DNA of 64,000 nt from positions 1,984,001-2,048,000 of the forward strand of contig NZ_CP026947.1 of NCBI RefSeq assembly GCF_003065405.1, written 5' to 3'. The notes under the pieces were generated by a model. It had not been told where the DNA came from. It was given only the letters and a program-made list of their open reading frames with translations, and did not search any database. The DNA comes from Corynebacterium yudongzhengii (lineage in GTDB: Bacteria; Actinomycetota; Actinomycetes; Mycobacteriales; Mycobacteriaceae). A program made the translations under genes and the position numbers. This document shows positions 1 through 10,871 of this stretch, in pieces; position 1 is the first letter of the stretch; each line of letters begins with the position of its first letter.

Positions 1-56
1 GCGATGATGTTCTTCATCTCGAATCCGGCGTGGTCAGCTCCAAGGTAAACGCGCAT
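1..56 (-). CDS. rpiB: Ribose-5-phosphate isomerase B, N-terminal fragment cut by the window edge
   Basis: Only the first 18 residues are inside the window, MRVYLGADHAGFEMKNII. The GADHAGFEMK stretch is the characteristic N-terminus of RpiB/LacAB-type sugar phosphate isomerases, which interconvert ribose 5-phosphate and ribulose 5-phosphate in the pentose phosphate pathway. The ATG is at 56-54 and the gene runs leftward out of the window. It is the leftmost of three leftward genes (with the small membrane protein and the DsbA-family gene). The call rests on this short motif alone. Confidence 0.8.
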   Translation of the reverse strand, partial: MRVYLGADHAGFEMKNII

Positions 57-106
57 GGCCCCGACTCTAGCCGAACTGGCCCCCTACTCGCTGGACTACG
101 GGTAAG

Positions 107-373
107 TTACTGCTGCTTGACGGGCGGCTGCTCGTCGCGGTTTTTCTGCACGACCTTGTAGATCAGGTAGATGCCCACGCCGACGAGCACCAGCGGCAGC
201 AGCTTAAAGAAGAGCCCCAGCGCGGAGATGAAGGCGCCGACGGTGCCGATGATGCCGGCGATCATCGTGACCGCCGCGAGGGCTAAGGACAGAAGCTTGT
301 TGGTGTCCCAGGTGTAGACGGTGCCGATGCCGGCGAGGATGGCGATGATGATGGCTGTGGCAGTGGTTCCCAT
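107..373 (-). CDS. Small membrane protein, unknown function
   Basis: An 88-residue protein with two or three hydrophobic segments: about residues 5-20 (TAIIIAILAGIGTVYT), 28-52 and 55-72, followed by a short charged tail (KVVQKNRDEQPPVKQQ). No enzymatic motif is visible. The start ATG at 373 is preceded by AAGGAAGG-like bases, so it looks translated. It lies between rpiB and the DsbA-family gene on the same strand. I do not recognise the family; the layout fits a small integral cytoplasmic-membrane protein. Confidence 0.6.
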   Translation of the reverse strand: MGTTATAIIIAILAGIGTVYTWDTNKLLSLALAAVTMIAGIIGTVGAFISALGLFFKLLPLVLVGVGIYLIYKVVQKNRDEQPPVKQQ

Positions 374-406
374 ACGGGTTCCTTCCTTTTCGATATCCCG
401 GCGCCG

Positions 407-1033
407 CTAGTTGCCGTTGTCGAGCTGCGGCGCCTCGGTACGGTTGCGCTTCATTTCGAAGAAGTAGGGGTAGGCGGCGAGGGCGGCGTAGGCGTCAAAA
501 AGCTGGGCCGCCTCCTCACCGTCGGGGAAACGGGTGATCACCGGCCCGAAGAAAGCGTTGTCTTCGATCTGCACGATCGGGGTGCCGGAGGTATCGCCGA
601 CGGCGTCCTGGCCCTGCTGGTGGTAGGCGCGCAGGTCAGCGTCCAGCTCCTCGGTGTTCGCCACCTCGGCGAACGAGGCGTCGATGCCGGCCTTCTCGAG
701 GGCGCGGGCGATGACGTCGTCATAGGCCCCAAAGCCGTCCTTACCGGCCTCGTTCTCGTGGTGGACGATGGTGCCCATCACCTCGTAGAGCTCCCCGACC
801 TTCTCCGGCAGCTCGTTTTTCACCTTGGTGAATACGCGGGCCGGACCCCAGTTGGCCTTCTGCTTCTCGGCGTACTCTTCCGGGATGTCCTGGTCCTCGT
901 TGAGCACGGACAAAGACATCGGGATCCACTCGACGTCGATGTCACGGTGGGATTCGACCTCGCGGATCCACTGGGAGGTCTTCCAGGCGAACGGGCAGGC
1001 AACATCAAAGTAGAACTTCACGGTCGTGGGCAT
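407..1033 (-). CDS. DsbA-family thioredoxin-fold protein, mycothiol-dependent nitroreductase (Rv2466c) type
   Basis: A 208-residue cytosolic thioredoxin-fold protein without signal peptide. It aligns by eye with the mycothiol-dependent Rv2466c family over its whole length: DVACPFAW near residue 10, WIPMSLSVLNE, WGPARV, DAVGDTSGTPIVQIEDNAFFGPV and a C-terminal YPYFFEMKRNRTE. The active site reads CPFA instead of CPWC, so the nucleophilic Cys is kept and the resolving Cys is absent; a one-cysteine mycothiol mechanism is an inference from that. The ATG at 1033 is chosen over an upstream in-frame start because GGAAAGG lies 8 bases before it. It is divergent from pepN, sharing an about 85-bp upstream gap. 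Confidence 0.8.
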   Translation of the reverse strand: MPTTVKFYFDVACPFAWKTSQWIREVESHRDIDVEWIPMSLSVLNEDQDIPEEYAEKQKANWGPARVFTKVKNELPEKVGELYEVMGTIVHHENEAGKDGFGAYDDVIARALEKAGIDASFAEVANTEELDADLRAYHQQGQDAVGDTSGTPIVQIEDNAFFGPVITRFPDGEEAAQLFDAYAALAAYPYFFEMKRNRTEAPQLDNGN

Positions 1034-1119
1034 GTTGGCCACCTTTCCGGGCACGGAGGTTTTGTCTTCACGGATGTTTCCACCCTACCGAAATCGTGGA
1101 CGGACGTATCCTGGCGCGT

Positions 1120-3651
<2,532 letters not shown>

Positions 3652-3664
3652 GCCCCGGGACGCG

Positions 3665-4816
3665 CTAGTCGATTGGGCCAAGCAGCGCCTTCGCGTAGGA
3701 GGCGTGGACGGATTCGGAATCGCTGGGGTGGTAGATCCCGGCGATGACGTCCCGGTAGAGGCGCTGCAGCTCGGAGGAGCGGAAGTACTGCGCTCCCCCG
3801 GTGGTGCGCAGCGCGATCTCGACGGCCTCTTTCGCCGCCTCCACGCAGCGGTGCTTGACTCCGGAGAAGTGCAGCAGCCACTTCGTGCCGTGGTCGACTT
3901 CGAAGAGGTGATCGACGTCGTCGGCAAGCTTGTCGAGCTGCAGCACCGACCCGTCGGTTAAGATGCCGGCCTCGGCGATCTGGAAGCGGATATCGGGATC
4001 CTGCGCATAAGGCTGCTGCTTGGCGCGGCTCATCCGCTGGGCGACGATCTCGCTCGCCAGCTCCACCGCCCGCTCGCCGATGCCGGTATACACCGAGGCC
4101 AGCAGCAGCTCGAAGGGGCCGAAGATGCCGAAGACCAGCGGGTTCATGTTCGGCCCCAGCGGCGCGTGGGTGCCTATTTTCTTCTCGGGCAAAAAGACCT
4201 CGTTGAGGTGCGTGGTGCACGACTGGGTGGCGCGCATGCCGAGGGTATCCCAGTCGTTGCGGATTTCAACCCCCTCGTCCTGGCGGTCGATGAAGCCGAA
4301 GGCCAGCTGGTCATCCGGGGTGCGGGCGTGGACTAAGAGCTTCGACCACACCGGGGAAAGCGAGGTGAAGATCTTCGTGCCGGTCAGGCGGTAGCCGCCG
4401 CCGTAGACTTTTTCGGCGGTGGTGACGGAATCGAAAAGCACGGCGTCGTTGCCGGCCTCCGAAATGCCGAAGGCGAAGATCTCCCCGTCGACGGCGGCGT
4501 CGAAGACCCAGTTCAGCTCGCTGCGTCCGCGCAGCCACAACGTGTAGGCGAGCGCGACGATCACCTGGTGCATGTTGATGCCCAGCGCGGTAGCCGGGGC
4601 GGCGCCGGCGAGGCGGCGCTGCGCGCGGGTGGCTTCCTTCAAGCTCAGCCCGTGGCCGCCGAACTCTTCGGGCACGAGCATGCGCAGGTAGCCGGCGTTT
4701 TTGAGCTCTTCGAGGTCCTCGGTGAAGAACTCGTTGCGCTCGTCGTAGCCGGCGGCGCGGGAGCGGAAACGCTTAAGCATCTCCTCCGGCAGCAGGGTCT
4801 CAATCGAGGTGGTCAC
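3665..4816 (-). CDS. Acyl-CoA dehydrogenase family flavoprotein
   Basis: A 383-residue protein with the acyl-CoA dehydrogenase fold: an N-terminal helical domain (LVPEEFGGHGLSLKEA near residue 45), a middle beta domain (FGISEAGNDAVLFDSV, GYRLTGTKIFTSLSPV) and a C-terminal helical FAD-binding domain (RTTGGAQYFRSSELQRLYRD). The substrate cannot be read from the sequence; this divergent subgroup also includes monooxygenase-like flavoproteins, and no electron-transfer flavoprotein gene is nearby. The start GTG at 4816 has GGAAAGGA 8-10 bases upstream, better than any earlier in-frame start. It lies divergent to the two-component unit, with a 131-bp gap. Confidence 0.85.
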   Translation of the reverse strand: MTTSIETLLPEEMLKRFRSRAAGYDERNEFFTEDLEELKNAGYLRMLVPEEFGGHGLSLKEATRAQRRLAGAAPATALGINMHQVIVALAYTLWLRGRSELNWVFDAAVDGEIFAFGISEAGNDAVLFDSVTTAEKVYGGGYRLTGTKIFTSLSPVWSKLLVHARTPDDQLAFGFIDRQDEGVEIRNDWDTLGMRATQSCTTHLNEVFLPEKKIGTHAPLGPNMNPLVFGIFGPFELLLASVYTGIGERAVELASEIVAQRMSRAKQQPYAQDPDIRFQIAEAGILTDGSVLQLDKLADDVDHLFEVDHGTKWLLHFSGVKHRCVEAAKEAVEIALRTTGGAQYFRSSELQRLYRDVIAGIYHPSDSESVHASYAKALLGPID

Positions 4817-4871
4817 AGCCGAATCCTTTCCTCTGGGTTGGTGTGGCCGCCAGGCTAGTGAAAACCTCGAT

Positions 4872-4917
4872 GAAAGTTTCCTCATAAACGCTTCACTCCC
4901 GTTTCACGATGGTGAAA
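4872..4917. promoter_or_regulatory. Palindromes and TTCAC direct repeats before the two-component unit
   Basis: The gap holds GAAAGTTTC (4872-4880), then TTCAC at 4892-4896 and again at 4903-4907, an 11-bp spacing typical of tandem OmpR-family half-sites. The second TTCAC is also the left arm of TTTCAC-GATG-GTGAAA (4902-4917). Its position just upstream of the GTG at 4948 suggests autoregulation by the adjacent response regulator. That is inference; only the repeats are seen. Confidence 0.4.
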
Positions 4918-4947
4918 GATGCTTAAGGGGCATAAAGGAGTGAAGCC

Positions 4948-5316
4948 GTGAGTGTTGTGAAGAAATACGCGCCAGCGCTGTCGATCGTGGTGTTGTTGAT
5001 CATCGTCGCGCTCGGCGGGGTGGCGTTGGCGAATAACCGCGACGTCCCGGAGATCAGCCAGGACGCCAGCGAGGTCACCATCCCCTCGGCCACCTCGTCG
5101 CCGATCACGTCCGCATCGAGCGACGCCCCGGTCAGTAGCAAGGCCCCGGCGAGTAGCGAGGCCGTCGATAAGCCCACGGCTATCGACGAGCCCACCGAGC
5201 GCCCCGCGCCCGCACCAGCACCCGCGCCGCAGCTGGACTATCGCCCCTATGATGACGAGGACTCCGACGATGACGACTGGGATGACGATGACTGGGACGA
5301 CGACTGGGACGACTAG
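4948..5316 (+). CDS. Membrane-anchored protein with Asp/Trp-rich C-terminal tail
   Basis: A 122-residue protein. Residues about 8-28 (APALSIVVLLIIVALGGVALA) form one membrane anchor or uncleaved signal; the following about 60 residues are Ser/Thr/Pro/Ala-rich and look like an extended wall-spanning linker; the C-terminus is an acidic run built on DDDDW/DDDW units ending WDDDWDD. Such a tail could bind divalent cations or basic partners outside the membrane. The GTG start has AAAGGAG 9 bases upstream. The histidine kinase gene follows 21 bp downstream, so it is probably co-transcribed and may act as an accessory or ligand-presenting protein. I do not recognise a named family. Confidence 0.7.
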   Translation: MSVVKKYAPALSIVVLLIIVALGGVALANNRDVPEISQDASEVTIPSATSSPITSASSDAPVSSKAPASSEAVDKPTAIDEPTERPAPAPAPAPQLDYRPYDDEDSDDDDWDDDDWDDDWDD

Positions 5317-5337
5317 GCTTGCCGGTTTCTCCTTAAC

Positions 5338-6786
5338 ATGTCCGCCTCGTTGAGACCCGCCCGCTCGCTGCGGCTGCGCATCGTAGTCTGGATCACCCTC
5401 GTGGTCACCGCGGCGCTGTTCAGCGTCATCTTCATGACGCGTTCGGTGATGTTCTCGCAGATCAACTCGAATGCGAACGCGGCCGTAGAGCAGGAGATCG
5501 ACGAGTTCCACCGCTTCGCCACCGAAGGCATCGACCCCGAAACCCAGGAGCCTTTCACCTCGGCGAGGCGGCTGATCGAGACCTATATGTCCCGGCAGTA
5601 CCCGGACGACGATGAGCTGCTCGTCGGCCTCGCCGAGAACAACCTGATCCAGTTCGACTACTCCTCGGTCAGCGGGCGTTTCCCACCTACGCTGCGCCCG
5701 GGCACTCCCCTGGCCCGAGAGATCTTCCGGTCCCCGCAGTCCTCCGGTATTTACGACGACCCACAGCTCGGCGACGTGCACTGGGGCCGGGTGCCCATCG
5801 ATTCCGACCAGGAGGCGTACTTCGCGGTCGCCTACCACACCGCGGAGGATCGGGCGCAGGTCAACGAGCAGATCCGGATCATCACGCTCATGGGCCTGGG
5901 CGGGCTGGTGGCCTCCACCGTGATCGCCTACATCATCTCCGGCCAGATCCTCGCCCCGCTGCGGCATTTACGTCGGGTGGCCGCCGAGATCGCCAACAAG
6001 GATCTCACCCAGCGCGTACCGGAGGACGGCAACGACGAGCTCGCGCACCTCGCGCACGAGTTCAACCGGATGCTCGACCGCCTGGAGACGGCATATCACG
6101 AGCAGCGTACCTTCGTCGACGACGCCGGCCACGAGCTGCGCACCCCGATCACGGTGGTCCGCGGCCAGCTGGAGCTGCTGGAGAGCACCGACGCGGAAGG
6201 CCGCCGGCGCAGCATCGAGCTGGCTACCAACGAGCTGGACCGGATGTCGCGCATGGTCAACGACATGCTCACCCTGGCGGTCGCCGATTCCGGTGACTTC
6301 GTGGACCTCGCGGACGTGGACGTCGCCGAGCTCATGATCGACATCGAGGACAAGGCGCTGACCCTGTCGGATCGCGCGCAACTCGTCGAGGTCGCCGAAG
6401 GCACGGTAGCCCTCGACGAGAACCGGGTGACGGAAGCGATCCTCGAGCTCTTCGGCAACGCGCTGCGCTATAGCGACGGCGAAGTGGCGATCGGCTCGTC
6501 GTACCACGGCGAGGGCGCCGAGCGCGTGCTGCGGCTGTGGGTGCGCGACCGGGGCCGCGGCATCAGCGCCGAGAACCAGGCGAGCTTGTTCGATCGTTTC
6601 ACCCGCGGCGAGCAAAGCGGCAACGCCCGGCCGACGGGCGCCGGTTTGGGGTTGTCGATCGTGCAGGCCATAGGGCGTGCCCACGGGGGCCGGGCGTACG
6701 TGGATTCTACGGTAGGACTGGGTTCGGTATTCGGTCTGGAAATACCCGCGCCCGCTAAACATCACGGAGAGGCAGAGAACTCATGA
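5338..6786 (+). CDS. Two-component sensor histidine kinase
   Basis: A 482-residue membrane kinase. A first membrane helix lies near residues 12-32 (IVVWITLVVTAALFSVIFM), followed by an extracytoplasmic sensor region of about 150 residues, a second helix near 182-202, then HAMP (LAPLRHLRRVAAEIANKDLTQRV), the HisKA phosphoacceptor in DDAGHELRTPITVV (His near 265), and an ATPase domain with N-box ELFGNALRYS and G-boxes WVRDRGRGIS and GAGLGLSIV. The sensor part has no recognisable named fold, so the signal is unknown. Its stop overlaps the response-regulator start by four bases (ATGA), indicating coupled translation. Confidence 0.95.
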   Translation: MSASLRPARSLRLRIVVWITLVVTAALFSVIFMTRSVMFSQINSNANAAVEQEIDEFHRFATEGIDPETQEPFTSARRLIETYMSRQYPDDDELLVGLAENNLIQFDYSSVSGRFPPTLRPGTPLAREIFRSPQSSGIYDDPQLGDVHWGRVPIDSDQEAYFAVAYHTAEDRAQVNEQIRIITLMGLGGLVASTVIAYIISGQILAPLRHLRRVAAEIANKDLTQRVPEDGNDELAHLAHEFNRMLDRLETAYHEQRTFVDDAGHELRTPITVVRGQLELLESTDAEGRRRSIELATNELDRMSRMVNDMLTLAVADSGDFVDLADVDVAELMIDIEDKALTLSDRAQLVEVAEGTVALDENRVTEAILELFGNALRYSDGEVAIGSSYHGEGAERVLRLWVRDRGRGISAENQASLFDRFTRGEQSGNARPTGAGLGLSIVQAIGRAHGGRAYVDSTVGLGSVFGLEIPAPAKHHGEAENS

Positions 6787-7457
6787 GCAGGATCCTCATT
6801 GCGGAAGACGACCGCGGGATCGCCGACTTCATCCAGCGCGGGTTGGAATCGGCCGGCTATACCTGCGAGGTGACCGATTCGGGCCCGGCGGCTTTCGCCC
6901 TCGCGCGCACCGGCGACTATGACCTCATGATCCTCGATTTGGGCCTGCCACATATGGACGGCGCGGAGGTGCTCACCCAGCTGCGCGCGCTCGGGGTCAG
7001 CGTGCCGATCATCGTGCTCACCGCCCGCACCAAGATCGAAGAGCGGGTGCGCTCGCTGGAATCGGGTGCCGACGACTACATGCCCAAACCCTTCCAATTC
7101 GCCGAGCTGCTGGCGCGGGTGCGCCTGCGTTTCGCGGCGGCGAATCCGTCGAGTAGCCCGGCCGGGATCGATTCCACCCGGATGACCCGCCACGACATGG
7201 TGTTGGACCTGCGCACGCAAAGGGTGAAGATCGACGAGCGTTGGAAGGACCTCTCCCGGCGCGAGATGGGCCTTTTGGAGACCTTCATGCGCCACCCGGG
7301 GCAGATCCTCTCGAGGGCGCAGCTTCTGTCGATGGTGTGGGGGATGAATTTCGACCCGGGCTCCAACGTCGTGGATGTCTACATCCGCACGCTGCGCAAG
7401 AAGATCGGCGCCGAGCGCATCGAGACCGTGCGCGGCTCGGGGTACCGGCTGCGCTAG
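6783..7457 (+). CDS. OmpR/PhoB-family response regulator
   Basis: A 224-residue regulator. The receiver domain has the acidic pair EDD near the N-terminus, the phosphoacceptor Asp52 in LMILDLGLP, the conserved Thr in VLTARTK and Lys in MPKPF. The C-terminal winged helix (about 130-224) contains LSRREMGLLETFMRHPGQILSR and VVDVYIRTLRKKIG, typical of the PhoB/OmpR DNA-binding domain. It overlaps the kinase gene by four bases and is its likely partner. The stop overlaps the stop of the convergent CMD/AhpD gene. Confidence 0.95.
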   Translation: MSRILIAEDDRGIADFIQRGLESAGYTCEVTDSGPAAFALARTGDYDLMILDLGLPHMDGAEVLTQLRALGVSVPIIVLTARTKIEERVRSLESGADDYMPKPFQFAELLARVRLRFAAANPSSSPAGIDSTRMTRHDMVLDLRTQRVKIDERWKDLSRREMGLLETFMRHPGQILSRAQLLSMVWGMNFDPGSNVVDVYIRTLRKKIGAERIETVRGSGYRLR

Positions 7458-8470
7458 TAGGTGGCCTCGCCGAGCGAGAGCATCAGCCGGTTGGCCCAGT
7501 TGAAAAACGCCACCGCGGAGATGAAGTCGAGCAGCTCGAGATCCCCGAAGTCCTCGCCGCGCAGCGCCTCGACGTGGTAAGCTCCGAATTCCACCGGGGT
7601 GCGGGTCAGCGCGATCGCCGCATCCCGCATGGTGTTGAGCCGGCTGGAGCCGAAGTCGATATCGACGCCGTGGGCGATGAGCTCGTCGAGAAGCTTGGGA
7701 TCGGCGCCTTCCTCCTTGGCGCGGCGCTGGTGCACGCTGGCGCAATAAGGGCACGCGTTAAACCGGGAGGCCAGGGTGGCCGAGATCTCGCGCTCGGCGC
7801 GGCTGAGCCCTCCGTTCGTGTTGTAGAAGATATCGAGATCGGTCAGCGTCCGGGCCTTGAGTGCCTCGGGGTTGCGCACGAGCAGCCGGAAGTAGGGCAT
7901 GTTTTCCCGCTCCGGTTTGATGAGCGCGTCGCGGTGCACGTCCGTCAGCTCGCTTTTCTTAAGCGGGGTGACCCACGGCCGCCAGCCGAGCGTCTCCGTG
8001 CTGAAGCGCTTTCTCGCCGTGTGCGCCGGCCCGATCCGCTCTGCCTCGACGGCGTCCGCGGTGCCTGCCACGACGTTGAGGCCGTGGATGACTCGCAGCT
8101 GGAAGGCGACACACGCGATGGTTTGGGCGAGGGTGACGGTCTCGGTGGCATCGAAGTGCCGGCCGAGCTTTTCGACGTCCGCCGGCTGCGCATCCGCCGG
8201 CCGGGCCACGAGCAAGTCGGTGAACTCGAAGGCGGCCTGCAGGCGGGCCTCGTCATCGACGGTCTCGTCGGCGGCCAGATCGGCGTAGAAGTCCTCGGCG
8301 ACGCCGTGCAGCTTCGCGATGCGGGCAGCCACGGCGAAGCTCTCCGGCAAGGCGTTGTCGGATTCGAAGAGCGCCTCGAAGGAGTACTGGGCGTTGTCGC
8401 GGGCCTGCGGGCGCTGCGCGCGCACCTCGGTGGCGGAATTCGCGGTGAGGAAATCGATGATGTCGGTCAT
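7454..8470 (-). CDS. Fused CMD-domain / AhpD-type alkylhydroperoxidase-like protein (Avi_7170 + Avi_7169 type)
   Basis: A 338-residue protein with two related halves. The N-terminal half resembles the CMD-domain family named after Avi_7170 and lacks the redox cysteines; the C-terminal half resembles the Avi_7169 peroxidase-like family and carries NACPYCASVH, the CxxCxxxH signature of AhpD proteins. In other bacteria these two families are usually separate neighbours of a peptide-type ABC importer; here they are one chain and the importer genes follow on the same strand. Role: thiol-dependent peroxide or redox chemistry linked to the imported substrate, which is inference. ATG at 8470 has AAGGAGTTATCCC upstream. 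Confidence 0.8.
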   Translation of the reverse strand: MTDIIDFLTANSATEVRAQRPQARDNAQYSFEALFESDNALPESFAVAARIAKLHGVAEDFYADLAADETVDDEARLQAAFEFTDLLVARPADAQPADVEKLGRHFDATETVTLAQTIACVAFQLRVIHGLNVVAGTADAVEAERIGPAHTARKRFSTETLGWRPWVTPLKKSELTDVHRDALIKPERENMPYFRLLVRNPEALKARTLTDLDIFYNTNGGLSRAEREISATLASRFNACPYCASVHQRRAKEEGADPKLLDELIAHGVDIDFGSSRLNTMRDAAIALTRTPVEFGAYHVEALRGEDFGDLELLDFISAVAFFNWANRLMLSLGEATY

Positions 8471-8495
8471 GGGATAACTCCTTAAAGAAAATGGC

Positions 8496-10046
8496 TTATA
8501 GGCCCAAGTTGTAGTCGCCCTGGCGGAAGCGGGTGCCGGGGATGGCCTCGAGCAGCCGCCGGGTGAAGTCGTCCTGCGGGGCGGCGAAGACCTCGGCGGT
8601 CGGTCCCTTCTCGATCTGGCGGCCCCGGCTCATCACCGTCACCGAATCGGAGATCTGGTGGACGACCGCGAGATCGTGCGAGATGAAGATGTAGGTGACG
8701 CCGAGTTCGCGCTGCAGGTCGTCGAGAAGCTTGAGGATCTGCGCTTGGACGGTGACATCCAGCGCGGAGACGGCCTCGTCGAGGACGACCAATTCCGGTT
8801 CGATGATGAGGGCACGCGCAATCGCGACGCGTTGGCGCTGCCCACCGGAGAGCTCGTGCGGTTTGCGCTCCCCGTAACCGGGCAGGCCGACGCGCTGAAG
8901 CATCTTCTCGACGCGCTGTCCCACCTCAGCGCGAGAGAGCTCGGTGAGGTTGCGCAGCGGCTCGGCGACGATGCGGGCGATGTTGTGGCGCGGGTTCAGC
9001 GAGGAGTAGGGGTTTTGATACACCAGCTGCACGCTGCGGCGCAGGTCGCGGCCGCGCTCTAGGGGCTGGCTGTCGAGGGTAATCGTGCCTGCGGCCGGCT
9101 CGGCGAAGCCGGCGATCATGCGACCTAAGGTGGTCTTGCCGGAACCGGACTCGCCGACGATCGCGTGGGTCGAGCCGCGCGCGACCTCGAAGGAGACCTC
9201 ATCGACGGCGGTGAAGTCCCCGTAGCGCTGGGTCACCCCGTCGACGGTGAGCATCGTCTCCCCCGTCGGTGCTGGCCGCGGGGCGGTCTCGGCGGCGTCG
9301 ACGGCCAGCGACGGGGCGTCGGCAAGCAACTGCCGCGTGTAGGCGTGCCGGGGATTCGACAGCACGGCCGGGGCGAGCCCTTCTTCGCGGACGTGTCCTT
9401 GTTCCATGACGACGATACGGTCGGCCCGGTCGCCCGCGACGGCGAGGTCGTGGGTGATGAAGAGGATGGACAGGCCGAGATCGCGGCGCATCTCGTCGAG
9501 CAGGTCCAGCACCTGTTTCTGCACCGTGACATCGAGGGCGCTGGTGGGCTCGTCGGCGATGATGAGCTCCGGCTCTAAGGCCACGGCCGCGGCGATGAGC
9601 GCGCGCTGTTTCATACCGCCGGACAGCTCGTGCGGGTACTGCTCATAACGCCTCTCGGGCTCGTCGATGCCGACGCGCTCGAGCAGCTCCAGCACGCGTT
9701 TCTTGTCGCGGCGCCCGTGGATGGCCAGACCCTCGCCCACGGAGGCACCGATGGTGCGTAGCCGGTTGAGCGAGTTGTTGGGATCCTGCGGCACCAGCCC
9801 GATGGTGGTGCCCAGAAGCTCCCGGATCTCCTTATCGCTGACCTCGCGGCCTTTAAGCGCGATCGTGCCGGAGTCGACGGTGGCGCTGCGCGGCAACAGG
9901 CCGAGGGCGGCCATCGCGGTGGTGGTCTTGCCCGAGCCGGACTGGCCGCCGATAGCGGTCATCTCGCCGCGGGGCACGGTGACGTCGACGCTTTCGACGG
10001 CGGTGGTGCCGTGGTAGCTGACGGTGAGGTTGGTGATATCGAGCAT
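8496..10046 (-). CDS. Peptide-type ABC importer ATPase, two nucleotide-binding domains fused (DppD-DppF type)
   Basis: A 516-residue protein with two complete ATPase domains. Domain 1: Walker A GGQSGSGKTT, signature LSGGMKQR, Walker B ELIIADEPTSALD. Domain 2: Walker A GESGSGKTT, signature LSGGQRQR, Walker B LVVLDEAVSALD (Ala instead of Pro after DE). The subfamily is the dipeptide/oligopeptide/nickel importer ATPases, with the two usual subunits joined by a short linker near residues 255-270. It starts 3 bp after the stop of the second permease, so the order is substrate-binding protein, permease, permease, ATPase, CMD/AhpD. Substrate is not deducible; peptides, nickel chelates or organosulfur compounds are possible. 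Confidence 0.93.
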   Translation of the reverse strand: MLDITNLTVSYHGTTAVESVDVTVPRGEMTAIGGQSGSGKTTTAMAALGLLPRSATVDSGTIALKGREVSDKEIRELLGTTIGLVPQDPNNSLNRLRTIGASVGEGLAIHGRRDKKRVLELLERVGIDEPERRYEQYPHELSGGMKQRALIAAAVALEPELIIADEPTSALDVTVQKQVLDLLDEMRRDLGLSILFITHDLAVAGDRADRIVVMEQGHVREEGLAPAVLSNPRHAYTRQLLADAPSLAVDAAETAPRPAPTGETMLTVDGVTQRYGDFTAVDEVSFEVARGSTHAIVGESGSGKTTLGRMIAGFAEPAAGTITLDSQPLERGRDLRRSVQLVYQNPYSSLNPRHNIARIVAEPLRNLTELSRAEVGQRVEKMLQRVGLPGYGERKPHELSGGQRQRVAIARALIIEPELVVLDEAVSALDVTVQAQILKLLDDLQRELGVTYIFISHDLAVVHQISDSVTVMSRGRQIEKGPTAEVFAAPQDDFTRRLLEAIPGTRFRQGDYNLGL

Positions 10047-10049
10047 TGT

Positions 10050-10871
10050 CTACACGACCTTCTGCAGGGTTCGGCTGAGCGTGTTGGCGGCGAGCACCAC
10101 GGCGGCGACGACGATGCCGGGCAGGATCGTCAGCCAGCCGGCGGTGGCGATGTAGTCGCGGCTCTCGGCGATGATCAGTCCCCACTCCGGCACCGGCGGC
10201 GGGGCGCCGAAGCCGAGGAAGCCGAGGGTGGCCAGCTGCAAGATGGCAGAGCCGAACTGGACGGCAACGAGCGCGACGACGGCGGTCAGCGAGTTCGGCA
10301 GGATGTGGCGGAACAGCACATGTGCGCTGGTGCCGCCGGCGCCGTAGGCGGCCTCGACGAAGTCGCTGCCGGCGACCGCGAGCACCTCGGAGCGGGCGAG
10401 GCGGGCGAAGGTGGCCACCGAGGTCACACCGACGGCGATCGCGGCGTTGAAGGTGCCGAAGCCCAGCACGATGATGACGGTGAGGCTCAGCAGCAGGCCG
10501 GGGATGGACAGCAGGACGTCGACAAGTCGCATGATGACGGTTTCCAGCCAGCCGCGGCGCACGCCGGCGATGACCCCGAGCAGCGTGCCGACGACGAAGC
10601 CGAATGCCACCGCCACCAGCGCACCGAGCATCGTCTGGCGGGTGCCGTAGACGACCCGGGTATAGAGGTCGCGGCCGACGGCATCAGTGCCGAACCAGTG
10701 GGTGCCACTGGGGGCCAGCAGCGCGGGGGTATCGCCGCCGGAGATCGGGTCGTGGGTGGTAAACAGCGAGGGGAACGCCGCCCAGGCCACGGCGATGAGC
10801 AGAACGAGGCCGGCGGCCACGGTGCCCGGGGTGAGCAGGGCGCGACGGCGTGAGGATCGGAGAGTGTTCAT
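10050..10871 (-). CDS. ABC importer permease, DppC type
   Basis: A 273-residue integral membrane protein. An N-terminal helix (about 13-33) precedes the DppC-family signature FGTDAVGRDLYTRVVYGTRQTM, then five further membrane helices. The cytoplasmic coupling loop EAAYGAGGTSAHVLFRHILPNSL is the EAA motif that contacts the ATPase. The in-frame open stretch continues upstream, but that part is out of frame with the first permease and has no membrane character; the ATG at 10871 overlaps the upstream permease stop by four bases and is the natural start. Confidence 0.93.
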   Translation of the reverse strand: MNTLRSSRRRALLTPGTVAAGLVLLIAVAWAAFPSLFTTHDPISGGDTPALLAPSGTHWFGTDAVGRDLYTRVVYGTRQTMLGALVAVAFGFVVGTLLGVIAGVRRGWLETVIMRLVDVLLSIPGLLLSLTVIIVLGFGTFNAAIAVGVTSVATFARLARSEVLAVAGSDFVEAAYGAGGTSAHVLFRHILPNSLTAVVALVAVQFGSAILQLATLGFLGFGAPPPVPEWGLIIAESRDYIATAGWLTILPGIVVAAVVLAANTLSRTLQKVV

